Source of the DNA: Emcibacter sp048269205
GTDB lineage: Bacteria; Pseudomonadota; Alphaproteobacteria; Sphingomonadales; Emcibacteraceae
Assembly: GCF_048269205.1 (NCBI RefSeq)
Contig: NZ_JBLXJC010000002.1
Span: 434,001 to 498,000 of the forward strand
Direction: 5' to 3'
Length of the DNA: 64,000 nucleotides
Shown piece after piece: positions 44,501 to 52,282 of this stretch; position 1 is the stretch's first letter, and each line of letters opens with the position of its first letter. The position numbers and the translations under genes are program-made. The notes beneath the pieces were generated by a model. The model was not told the DNA's origin. It worked only from the letters and a program-made list of their open reading frames with translations, and did not search any database.

Positions 44501-44707
44501 GAAATCCAGAACCTGACCAACCTGATCAACAACAGCTGGGGCCGGTATAACTATGTCCCGTTCCACTATGTTGAGCCGGTTGTCAGCACCGCGATCGACG
44601 GCGATCACTATGTCTATAGCGACCTGAACACCGACGCCGGTGAACAGGATACCAATACCCTGGCATCGCTGTGGAAAATCCGTCTCGGCCTGCGGTATGA
44701 ATTCTAG
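41588..44707 (+). CDS. TonB-dependent receptor with N-terminal carboxypeptidase-like domain (Oar-like)
   Basis: A 1039-residue outer-membrane receptor. A signal peptide (MALALLSTATLAIEAQA) leads to a carboxypeptidase-regulatory beta domain (SIQGQVMTEAGVPAGNATVTITHTPSG…SGGSFHTAGLRVGGPYSITVESS), a TonB box region (EEIVVTGAAGSGQIKMG), a plug (DLHDFVRVDPLVTVDPTNSNAISIAGSNNRFNSLTIDGVKQNDDFG) and a beta barrel ending in a C-terminal aromatic (LRYEF). This architecture is Oar-like. The substrate is not recorded in the sequence. The Pho-box-like element upstream and the PhoD gene downstream suggest uptake of a phosphorylated compound or phosphodiester. The start has a strong ribosome site. Confidence 0.9.
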   Translation: MIFLHNRSTFYRSTTAMALALLSTATLAIEAQAVETTSSIQGQVMTEAGVPAGNATVTITHTPSGSRKVVETDSGGSFHTAGLRVGGPYSITVESSSGNGRQDNIFLTLGEASDVTVTLQAIALEEIVVTGAAGSGQIKMGMSSSFDEERRQGIPATSRDLHDFVRVDPLVTVDPTNSNAISIAGSNNRFNSLTIDGVKQNDDFGLNNGGYPTQRSPIILDVIDQLSVNAAPFDAQYGGFQGGNINVVTKSGTNEFHGAAWFYYRDDSLTGDNIDGEAQELDFEEKVYGATVGGPIIQDKLFFQVAYEKQESTEPFDTGPAGAGFTNDIDGVTKADVDEIISLADSVYGYDAGSYEDARSIDEEDEKIFAKIDWNVSDDHRAAFTYQRAKGNNINPQNTSGNNYGLISNWYNKTETMNSYALQVFSDWTGNFSTEVRVSYKEVETLQESMTGNDFALMEIATAGGGTVYIGPDYYRHANYLDNNTWQIKLAGTYYLDNHEITGGYEREMLDVFNLFVPGSRGTYEFDSIADFASQTAASLFYNNASTNNADDGAASFGYNIDTLYLQDNWTVNDQLNLMFGVRYERYSSGDDPRLNQDFAALHGFGNDETIDGLDIIMPRFGFNYAHDDRLTVRGGAGLFSGGNPNVWISNSYSNDGVTIVNTFIPGPLTVLDGFNLPQDALDNVAGGDASGDVNYIDPSFEIPRAWKFNLAVDYDLDLGSMGDGWRITAEALYSKTDKGTAWVDSCLDQTGTAPDGRPIYSSLCDGSDQHLGLINSEDGESTVFVLSLQKEFESGLDFFFSYTHTDSKDINPGTSSTASSNYAKMAFDDPNNPKLATSNYEIEHKFVLNLNYRKEFVENWESQFGLLFTSQSGRPFSYTYDGNSTFGNPDNYRDSQLLYVPTGANDPLVVLDGISQADFDAFLESSGLDKYRGEIAPRNTFNTDWVTTVDFKFRQEVPGFMEGHKGVFTFEIQNLTNLINNSWGRYNYVPFHYVEPVVSTAIDGDHYVYSDLNTDAGEQDTNTLASLWKIRLGLRYEF

Positions 44708-44729
44708 GTCACACACCTGAACCATTCCC

Positions 44730-44755
44730 GGGCGGCAGGACACTGCCGCCCTTTT
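44730..44755 (+). terminator. terminator between the receptor and phoD genes
   Basis: GGGCGGCAG, four-base loop, CTGCCGCCC, then TTTT. Nine perfect GC-rich pairs. It sits 23 bases after the receptor stop and 30 bases before the phoD start, so transcription probably ends partly here, or phoD is expressed by readthrough. Confidence 0.8.
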
Positions 44756-44784
44756 CCGTTTTCAAGTTCAGAAGAGTAAGGATC

Positions 44785-45930
44785 ATGCAGATTTCCAGAA
44801 GACAGTTTCACCGGTGCGCAGCCTCACTTCTTGCAGCCGGAACCTTTTCCTCCTTGCCATTGCAGGCCCTTGCCCTGCCGGAACGAAACGTCTCCGGCCA
44901 GCAGCTGAACCTGATTGCCTTCGGCTCCTGTGCCCAGCAGGAACAGGAACAACCCATCTGGGATAAAATCTCCGCCCTTGATCCCGATCTATTTGTTTTC
45001 CTTGGCGACACCGTTTACGCCAACACGGAGATTGCAGACAAAATGGCCGGTGATTATGACTTATTGGCCAGGCAAGATACGTTTCGGGCCTTCCGGGAAA
45101 AAACCCGGATGATCGGTATCTGGGATGATCACGATTACGGCACCAATGACGGCGGCAAAAACTATGTCATGAAAAAACAGGCCAAACAGATCTTTCTGGA
45201 TTTCTTTGATGAACCCCGGGACAGTGAACGGCGCACCCGCGACGGCGGCATCTATACCTCCTATCTGTTTGGTCCGAAAGGCCGCCGCATCCATATCATC
45301 CTGCCCGATTTGCGCTATGAACGCGACGACACCCCTTATGACTTCAGCACAGATAGTTATCACCAACAACACCGCAATGTGGCGGGCCTCGGCCCCTTCC
45401 TGCCCAATCTTGACCCCAGTGCCCGGATCATGAGCGACACACAATGGAAATGGCTGGAAGAAGAACTGAAGGTGCCGGCCGAACTGAAAATCATCGGCAG
45501 CGGCATACAGTTTGTCGCCGCCACCTCGGGCTGGGAGGGCTGGGCCCAGTTTCCCCATGAACGTACCCGCCTGATCCGGCTGATCGAAAAAACCCGCACC
45601 GATGGCGTGCTGTTCATCAGCGGAGATATCCATCGGGGTGAATTTTCCATGCTGCCTGTGGCCTCCCGGGAAAAGGCGCCCTATCCGATCTGGGATTTTT
45701 CCTCGAGCGGCCTGCAGGCTAAAATGTATCCCGGCATCAACCCCAACCGGTTCCGCTTTAACAATATGTATTATGACCAGGCCAACTTCGGCCTGATCCA
45801 AATAGACTGGAACCTGCCGGACCCGCAAATCACGGCTGAAATCAGAAATGCAAACGGGGAAATGGTCCTGCAGCATACAATTGCCCTGGGCGATCTGCGG
45901 GGCGGCTGGCACCGCGTTGCGGCTGAATAA
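44785..45930 (+). CDS. PhoD-family alkaline phosphatase/phosphodiesterase, Tat exported
   Basis: A 381-residue calcium/iron-dependent metallophosphoesterase. The N-terminus MQISRRQFHRCAASLLAAG has the twin-arginine motif at residues 5–6 and a hydrophobic stretch, so it is exported folded by Tat to the periplasm. Metal and substrate motifs are seen in LIAFGSCAQQEQEQ, LFVFLGDTVYAN, IGIWDDHDYGTNDGG and LFISGDIHRGEFSML. PhoD releases phosphate from phosphodiesters and monoesters. Its start follows AAGGATC. Pairing with a Pho-box-preceded TonB receptor supports phosphate scavenging. Substrate class among PhoD-like enzymes is unproven. Confidence 0.9.
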   Translation: MQISRRQFHRCAASLLAAGTFSSLPLQALALPERNVSGQQLNLIAFGSCAQQEQEQPIWDKISALDPDLFVFLGDTVYANTEIADKMAGDYDLLARQDTFRAFREKTRMIGIWDDHDYGTNDGGKNYVMKKQAKQIFLDFFDEPRDSERRTRDGGIYTSYLFGPKGRRIHIILPDLRYERDDTPYDFSTDSYHQQHRNVAGLGPFLPNLDPSARIMSDTQWKWLEEELKVPAELKIIGSGIQFVAATSGWEGWAQFPHERTRLIRLIEKTRTDGVLFISGDIHRGEFSMLPVASREKAPYPIWDFSSSGLQAKMYPGINPNRFRFNNMYYDQANFGLIQIDWNLPDPQITAEIRNANGEMVLQHTIALGDLRGGWHRVAAE

Positions 45931-45996
45931 GCGCCCAGATTACATAGCTTCCGGACCAGCATCAGGAATTACTGTTAACCGAATGGTTATTTTTCT

Positions 45997-46012
45997 GATA
46001 TATCAATATATC
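45997..46012. repeat. inverted repeat GATATAT–CA–ATATATC upstream of the hybrid kinase
   Basis: Seven-pair dyad with a two-base centre in an AT-rich segment 25–40 bases before the kinase reading frame. It could be an operator or promoter element; the AT-richness alone may explain it. Confidence 0.35.
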
Positions 46013-46036
46013 TGTATATAATAAATAAATCGGAAG

Positions 46037-48700
46037 GTGGTCCTGCCCCCTGCCGATCTTCGGTTTCTGCGACGGGATTCCACTACCTTGTCAAAGCGCA
46101 AGAATAAAAATATACAACAAGGCCATAGGGAAGCGAGAGGCTCGCTGGCACATAATGCCATTGCAAAAGCCGTACCGCCCATTCTGGCCATCACCATTCT
46201 TGTGTGCAGCATCTCCTTCTACCTTGTCAGAAATAATTACGAGGATGAATTGCTGGATGGTCTCCGGTCCTATATGGAGCAGCGTATAGACAGGGAAAGC
46301 CGTCTGTTTGACGACATTCGCCAGCTTCATGAAAGCGCCAGGGCAGAGTTTATCCGCCGCCTGGATGATCCTGCCCCCACCGACCTGGAAGAACGTTTTG
46401 ATCAGCTTTTCCCCCTGATGCCTGACGGCACAAGACGTAGCAATCCGTTGCTGTTTGACGGCATGAAGCTGGCGGACAATGTCCCGGTGCGGGGGTTTGG
46501 CGCCTTTATCTCGGACGGTAGGGACCTCTCTCTGAATGACAAAAAAAACCTCCTGACAGTTTTTTATATCGTTCGCGATTTTGGCTATACGAACCTTGCC
46601 CGTTTCTCCAATTTCTATTTTTTCACGCCGGACAACAAATTGCTTATCCTGGCGCCCGATCGGGAGGACAAGCTCCTGTTCTACAGGCAGGATGCTCCTG
46701 CGGATTTTAACTACTACAACGAGGAAGTAAACCAGATTACCCTGCCGGAAAATAATCCCGGCAGGACCACACAATGCACCAGCCTGCAGCCGATTATCTA
46801 TGACCAGACAGACAAAACATGGACAACCGGTTGTATGACCCCCATGGATATTAACGGTAAACATATCGGGGCATGGGGCAGCAGCATTCTCCTGAACGAG
46901 CTTCTCGACCATGCCATACTCGAGAGACTCCCGGAAGCCAGAAACATGATTATAACCGACCAGGGAAAACTGATCGCTCATCCAGATATTACTTACCAGG
47001 GCGACCAGTCACTGATCCGGCATCTTGATATTCCCACATCTTCCAATGACTATATGAAAGCCGTATTCCAGAAAGTCCGGGAACACGGAAAGAAAAAGGT
47101 CTTTCTGATCGATAACCGGGAATATGGTGAATATATTTCGGCAGGCTATATCGAAGGACCAGGCTGGTATTTTCTGACCTCCCTGCCCGCAAGAATGGTT
47201 TCCGACCACGCCTTTACCATTGCCTTCGGTCTTCTTCTGATCGGACTCTTTGCCATTCTGGCCACCTCGGGCGTGATTTACTTTGTGGTCAAAAACACAA
47301 TTGTACGGCCGGTTTCCGAACTGGCAGAAACCAGCAACCAGATTGCCCTGGGCAGGTTCATCGATCTCGAGGACAACGAGGAACTGAGCAAACTTACCGG
47401 CCGGTCAGATGAAATAGGCGGACTGGCCAATGACTTCAACGCCATGGCGCTTCAGCTCAAAAGCTTGTTCCAGTCCCTCGAAGACAAGGTGGAAAAACGG
47501 ACAACAGATCTGAACAAAGCTAAAAAAGAGGCCGAGCGGGCCAACCGGGCCAAATCCGCCTTCCTGGCCAATATGAGCCACGAAATAAGAACTCCCCTGA
47601 ACGGCATCATCGGTATCCTGGACATTCTGGAAAAAAGAAATCTGGACGACCAGACAAGACATTATGTCGAAACGGCGGAACATTCGTCACGCATCCTGCT
47701 TGACCTGATCAATGATATCCTTGACCTGACCCGGCTTGAGGCCGGCAAACTTCAGCTCCACAACAGCAGCGTCAATCTCGGCGAGGTCACGGCAGATATT
47801 CTCAAGGGACTTGCCATCCAGGCGGAAAACAAAAAACTGGAACTGGCCGGTGATGTCAGCAACTCAAGCTCCTTCTGGGTCAAGATCGACGCCAAGGCCT
47901 ACCGTCAAATTCTGCTCAATCTGGTCGGTAACGCCATCAAGTTCACTGAAGACGGACAGATTGCGGTCAGTCTTGCCATGGAAGACCTGAAAAATGGGAC
48001 TGTCCGGGCCGTTCTGTCTGTCCGCGATACGGGTATTGGTATTTCCGAAGAAGATCTGCCGCGATTGTTCGACCGTTTCGAACAAGTCACTGCCCATCAT
48101 GAACATAAATATCAGGGAACCGGGCTGGGACTGGCCATCTGTCATCAGTTGGTCGAGTTGATGTCCGGGACCATACGCGCGGAAAGCATGGTCGATCAGG
48201 GCTCCATCTTCACTGTCGAATTTGTACTGGACATCGCCAAAGCGCCCGCAAATGCCAACAGCAGGAAGCGGCAGGACCAGGATGTTCCACCTGATCTGAA
48301 GATTCTGGCTGTGGATGATAACCAGATCAACCGCATGATCATTGAAAAAATGTGCCAGTCCCTGAAGATGGAAACCGCCATGGCGAGCGGCGGACAGGAG
48401 GCAATCGATATTGTGCGTAAGACAATGGAAGCCAAAGCCGCCCCCTTTGATCTGTTGCTTCTGGATATCAGCATGCCCGACAAGGATGGACCGCAAACCC
48501 TTGCCGAGATTCGCTGTCTTGGCGACTGGGCAGTTCATGTCCCTGCCATAGCCCTGACGGCGCATTCGCTGGACGGGGATCGCGAAAGATTCCTTCTGCA
48601 GGGAATGGCCGGATATGTCGCCAAGCCCGTTGACCTGAAACTCCTGGCCAGCGAAATCAGAAATGTATTGCAAAAACCCGCAAAGAGCAGGGTATCATAA
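46037..48700 (+). CDS. hybrid sensor histidine kinase with receiver domain
   Basis: An 887-residue membrane sensor. Domain order: first helix (AVPPILAITILVCSISFYLV), a large periplasmic double-Cache-like domain of about 310 residues, a second helix (HAFTIAFGLLLIGLFAILATSGVIYFV), HAMP (NTIVRPVSELAETSNQIALGRF), a coiled coil, HisKA with phospho-His in NMSHEIRTPLNGIIG, an ATPase domain (N box NLVGNAIKFT, G1 VRDTGIGIS, G2 GTGLGLAI), and a C-terminal receiver with LLLLDISMPDKDGP, the phospho-acceptor Asp. The start is uncertain: GTG 46037 or TTG 46088, neither with ideal ribosome site. No partner regulator is adjacent; it lies between phoD and the second receptor gene. Confidence 0.88.
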   Translation: MVLPPADLRFLRRDSTTLSKRKNKNIQQGHREARGSLAHNAIAKAVPPILAITILVCSISFYLVRNNYEDELLDGLRSYMEQRIDRESRLFDDIRQLHESARAEFIRRLDDPAPTDLEERFDQLFPLMPDGTRRSNPLLFDGMKLADNVPVRGFGAFISDGRDLSLNDKKNLLTVFYIVRDFGYTNLARFSNFYFFTPDNKLLILAPDREDKLLFYRQDAPADFNYYNEEVNQITLPENNPGRTTQCTSLQPIIYDQTDKTWTTGCMTPMDINGKHIGAWGSSILLNELLDHAILERLPEARNMIITDQGKLIAHPDITYQGDQSLIRHLDIPTSSNDYMKAVFQKVREHGKKKVFLIDNREYGEYISAGYIEGPGWYFLTSLPARMVSDHAFTIAFGLLLIGLFAILATSGVIYFVVKNTIVRPVSELAETSNQIALGRFIDLEDNEELSKLTGRSDEIGGLANDFNAMALQLKSLFQSLEDKVEKRTTDLNKAKKEAERANRAKSAFLANMSHEIRTPLNGIIGILDILEKRNLDDQTRHYVETAEHSSRILLDLINDILDLTRLEAGKLQLHNSSVNLGEVTADILKGLAIQAENKKLELAGDVSNSSSFWVKIDAKAYRQILLNLVGNAIKFTEDGQIAVSLAMEDLKNGTVRAVLSVRDTGIGISEEDLPRLFDRFEQVTAHHEHKYQGTGLGLAICHQLVELMSGTIRAESMVDQGSIFTVEFVLDIAKAPANANSRKRQDQDVPPDLKILAVDDNQINRMIIEKMCQSLKMETAMASGGQEAIDIVRKTMEAKAAPFDLLLLDISMPDKDGPQTLAEIRCLGDWAVHVPAIALTAHSLDGDRERFLLQGMAGYVAKPVDLKLLASEIRNVLQKPAKSRVS

Positions 48701-48864
48701 AGGCAGCCCTTTACTCTTCTTTGAAACTGGTCTAGAATCTTTCAAATATTCTTTCTTTTTCATGTAGTTACAGGAGTCAATAATTAACTAAATCAAACAT
48801 CCTGTACCCGGGTATTTCTTTCCACAGTAGTTAGTTTAATAGTATTATTTTTGGGAATTTGACC

Positions 48865-51114
48865 ATGAACAAATTTGATGGTGATGCCATGTCAGCAACT
48901 CCGAACTCCGGGTTGAATGTGTTGAGCAAAGGACTGTTTTTGTCTTTGTTTGTTGCCACAACCGCCTGCCCCCCGCTTTACGCTCAAGCGGCCGATGAAA
49001 CCGTCTATGAAGAAATCGTCGTCACCTCTCAGAAGAGAGCGCAGAGCCTGTCGGATGTTCCCATCTCCATCTCAGCCTTCAATGCCGACAACATACAACA
49101 GACCGGTATTAACCAGCTTCGGGAAATTGCCGACTTCATTCCCAATGTACTGGTGAGTGCAACCAATGATTTCAACTCCCAGATCACCATCCGCGGCGTG
49201 GGGGCAAATAGCCGGAATATCGGCTTCGATACTCGCGTCGGCATCTATCTTGACGGCGTTTATCTGGGACAGTCGCCGGCCATCAATCAGGAACTGATCG
49301 ATCTGGAACGCATTGAAATCCTGCGTGGTCCGCAAGGCACCCTGTTTGGCAAAAACAATGTGGCCGGCGCCATCAGTCTTGTCTCAAAACAGCCGGCAGA
49401 CGAACTCGGAGGACGGGTGGCGACATCCATTGGGTCAATGGGTACACTGGAACTGAACGGTGGCATATCCATCCCCATCAGCGACAACGTCCGAAGCAAG
49501 TTTTCCGTCCTGCATCAGAGCAGGAACGGTACTGTGCTGAATATTTACAACAGCGACCGTCTGAACGAGCGGGATTCCCTTGCCTACCGGGCGCAACTTG
49601 CCATAGATGCCAGTGAAGACCTGGAAATCAATTTTTCATTTGACGGTCTGAACAGTGACCATCTGGCCTTTCTCGGAGAAAACCTCAGCGATACACTGGG
49701 AACCACAAAGGACATGATCGCCCCCGAGGAGCGCGAAGTCAGCTTTAATGTCAATCCCTTCGAAACAAGGGACCTTTACGGCGGCAGCATGACCATAAAC
49801 TATCGTTTCGCAGATGATCATGCCCTGAAATCCATTACAGCCTATCGCGACAACAAGATCCATTACCGGAATGACACTGACTATTCATCGCTGGACCTGG
49901 TCTTTATCGACTATTTCGACCACTATCAACAATTCACCCAGGAACTGCAGCTGACCTCTCCGGATAGTGCTCCGCTGACCTATGTGGCCGGCCTTTATTA
50001 TTACCATCAATCGGCAGACACCGACAGGATTGTGACCAACGGTGAACACTCGTTTCTCCTTGGCAATGTGCCCGGTACGACCGTTTACAACATCGGGGAG
50101 CTGACCACCAACAGCTATGCCGCCTATGCAGACCTGAACTATGACATCACGGAACGCCTGACCCTGAATGTGGGCGGACGCTATACTTACGAGAAAAAGG
50201 ACGTGAACTGGTCGCTCAATGGCGATGATTCCGGCATCTTCCTGATTGCCACAAACCAGGTGGTTGATGACAGATCAGATGACTATGTCTCGGCCCGCGC
50301 CAGCCTGTCCTATGCCCTTTCAGACAACATGAATGTCTTTGCCAGCTACGGCAGCGGCTTCAAGAGCGGCGGCTATAACCTGGACTATGTCCGCGCACCG
50401 GATTTCATCGAAGGGCTGGAGTACGGCAAGGAAACCGTGAACAGCTATGAGATCGGTTTCAAGAGCGCTCTGCTGGACAATCGCCTGATCGTCAATCTAT
50501 CGGCCTTTCTGGCCAATTATGACGACTATCAGGTCAATCAGTTTATAGATATCGGTGGCGGCTTTACCTCCATCAGTATCCGCAACGCCGCCAAAGTGGA
50601 AACCAAAGGCATAGAAGCGGAAGTCACCTGGCGACCGCTGGACGGCCTTGAGCTGCAGGGTGCCCTGGGTCTTCTGGATGCCACATTTGACAGCTTCCCG
50701 GGCGGCGGAGCCGGCGGAGCTGACGTTTCCGGCAACGACCTGATCCGGGCCCCGGAAATCACCTTTGCTGCCAGCGCCCAGTATGAAACCCCCCTGACCG
50801 GGCTTGAAGCCCGACTGCTGCTTCGGGCGGAAGTCACCCATACGGGCAGCTTCTATACCACTGAAGACAATTTCAGCACGGCTACATTGGCCGATATGAG
50901 CGTCGTGCCCTTCGGTGAAGTGGAGGCCCTGACCCTGGTCAACGCCCGGGCGGGCCTATTATCGGAAAATGAAACCTGGGAGATATACGCCTGGGTTCGG
51001 AACCTGTTTGATCAGCAACAAAGCATTGATAGTACGCGTGACTTCTTCGGCACCATTGTCAGTACCCCGAATGATCCAAGAATCTATGGTGTCGAGCTTA
51101 TCTGGAACTTTTAA
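48865..51114 (+). CDS. TonB-dependent receptor
   Basis: A 749-residue outer-membrane receptor. A signal peptide (LFLSLFVATTACPPLYAQA) is followed by a TonB-box-like stretch (DETVYEEIVVTSQKRAQSLSDVPISISAFN) and plug (QLREIADFIPNVLVSATNDFNSQITIRGVGANSRNIGFDTRVGIYLDGVYLG…LERIEILRGPQGTLFGKNNVAGAISLVSKQP). The barrel ends LIWNF. This is the sphingomonad-type receptor without a carboxypeptidase domain, common in marine alphaproteobacteria for siderophores, sugars, lignin fragments or other substrates. The ATG follows GGGAATTTG with eight-base spacing. It starts a run with an exported hydrolase and an M20 peptidase. Confidence 0.9.
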   Translation: MNKFDGDAMSATPNSGLNVLSKGLFLSLFVATTACPPLYAQAADETVYEEIVVTSQKRAQSLSDVPISISAFNADNIQQTGINQLREIADFIPNVLVSATNDFNSQITIRGVGANSRNIGFDTRVGIYLDGVYLGQSPAINQELIDLERIEILRGPQGTLFGKNNVAGAISLVSKQPADELGGRVATSIGSMGTLELNGGISIPISDNVRSKFSVLHQSRNGTVLNIYNSDRLNERDSLAYRAQLAIDASEDLEINFSFDGLNSDHLAFLGENLSDTLGTTKDMIAPEEREVSFNVNPFETRDLYGGSMTINYRFADDHALKSITAYRDNKIHYRNDTDYSSLDLVFIDYFDHYQQFTQELQLTSPDSAPLTYVAGLYYYHQSADTDRIVTNGEHSFLLGNVPGTTVYNIGELTTNSYAAYADLNYDITERLTLNVGGRYTYEKKDVNWSLNGDDSGIFLIATNQVVDDRSDDYVSARASLSYALSDNMNVFASYGSGFKSGGYNLDYVRAPDFIEGLEYGKETVNSYEIGFKSALLDNRLIVNLSAFLANYDDYQVNQFIDIGGGFTSISIRNAAKVETKGIEAEVTWRPLDGLELQGALGLLDATFDSFPGGGAGGADVSGNDLIRAPEITFAASAQYETPLTGLEARLLLRAEVTHTGSFYTTEDNFSTATLADMSVVPFGEVEALTLVNARAGLLSENETWEIYAWVRNLFDQQQSIDSTRDFFGTIVSTPNDPRIYGVELIWNF

Positions 51115-51140
51115 ACCGGGATAAACTGGCAAATACTATT

Positions 51141-52253
51141 ATGAAAACCCTGAAACGGATTCTGATCCGCGGAACAACGGTTCTCGCGGCGATATGCTTA
51201 TTATCAATTTCTGTCTCGGCAGAGACGACAACCGAACCGGATATGGTTGTTCCCGACTTTCCGGCCTATCCCGCACCCCGGGATAGGCTGTCGGAAAATG
51301 ACAGCGGAACACTCTATTTCCCCTCCCAGACCCCCAGCGACTTCCGCTGGCTTTTTGCCCAACAGGCCCGGCCATATCCCATGACGGTCCGGGGCGACTT
51401 CTATCTACCGGAGACGGCCTCTGCCGACAGCCCCGTGCCGGCGATCATCATCCTGCACGGCAGCGGCGATATCCGCGAGCGCCGGGAAGTGGCTTATGCG
51501 AAACTGCTGCAGTCCAGGGGAATTGCCGCCTTTGTCATTCATTCCTTCGCGGCGCGCGGCCTTGACCAGAACACCCCCTACCTGACCCGGGTCCTGGCCT
51601 TGAGCCATGTGGATATCATGACAGACGCCTATGCGGCCCTCAGATTCCTGAACAATCACCCCGCCATCCGGCACGACAGGATCGGCCTGTTGGGATTCTC
51701 CTATGGCGGCATGGCCACCCGGGCCGCCATAGACAAACGCATGTATGACATCCTGGGAGATGATGTACCGCCCTTCGCCGTTCATATTGATTTTTACGGC
51801 CCCTGCCATACAGACCTGAACACCCGGAAAACTACCGGCGCGCCCTATATCAGCGTCCGCGGCACGGATGACGCCTCCAACAACCCGGAAACCTGCGCCG
51901 CCCGGGAAAAGGCCCTTAGACAGGCCGGAAGCCCGGTTGATAGCGCCAGGATCATCGGCGCCGGTCATGCCTGGGAATTCGCCCACCGGCGCAGGTTCAT
52001 TCCCACCCTGAATGTGGGCCCCTGTGAATTGACATTGGACAGGGACGGCCGCTGGACCATCGGCGATATGACACTTGAGGCCCCGCTTGAGGCACCCCGT
52101 ACAGAACGGATCGAGGTACGCCGGGAAATGGTGGCAGCCATGCGCAAGAGCTGCATGAGCGAGGGTTACATCATGGGCCGGGACGACAACAGCGCCCTGA
52201 TCGCCCGCAGGCTTTTGCTGCAATATGTGGAAATGCATCTGCAGAAAGAGTAG
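51141..52253 (+). CDS. exported dienelactone-hydrolase-like alpha/beta hydrolase
   Basis: A 370-residue secreted hydrolase. A signal peptide (LAAICLLSISVSAE) precedes the alpha/beta fold: oxyanion strand AIIILHGSGDIRER, nucleophile elbow RIGLLGFSYGGMATR (Ser in GFSYGG), Asp in VRGTDDASNN and catalytic His in IIGAGHAWEF. The region after residue 300 (PRTERIEVRREMVAAMRKSCMS) is an additional helical lid or tail beyond normal DLH length. The substrate is an unidentified ester or lactone. It follows the TonB receptor by 26 bases and precedes an M20 peptidase by 29 bases, indicating one uptake-and-hydrolysis operon. Confidence 0.85.
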   Translation: MKTLKRILIRGTTVLAAICLLSISVSAETTTEPDMVVPDFPAYPAPRDRLSENDSGTLYFPSQTPSDFRWLFAQQARPYPMTVRGDFYLPETASADSPVPAIIILHGSGDIRERREVAYAKLLQSRGIAAFVIHSFAARGLDQNTPYLTRVLALSHVDIMTDAYAALRFLNNHPAIRHDRIGLLGFSYGGMATRAAIDKRMYDILGDDVPPFAVHIDFYGPCHTDLNTRKTTGAPYISVRGTDDASNNPETCAAREKALRQAGSPVDSARIIGAGHAWEFAHRRRFIPTLNVGPCELTLDRDGRWTIGDMTLEAPLEAPRTERIEVRREMVAAMRKSCMSEGYIMGRDDNSALIARRLLLQYVEMHLQKE

Positions 52254-52282
52254 ACTTCCCCCGATTTCAACGGGGAAAAACA

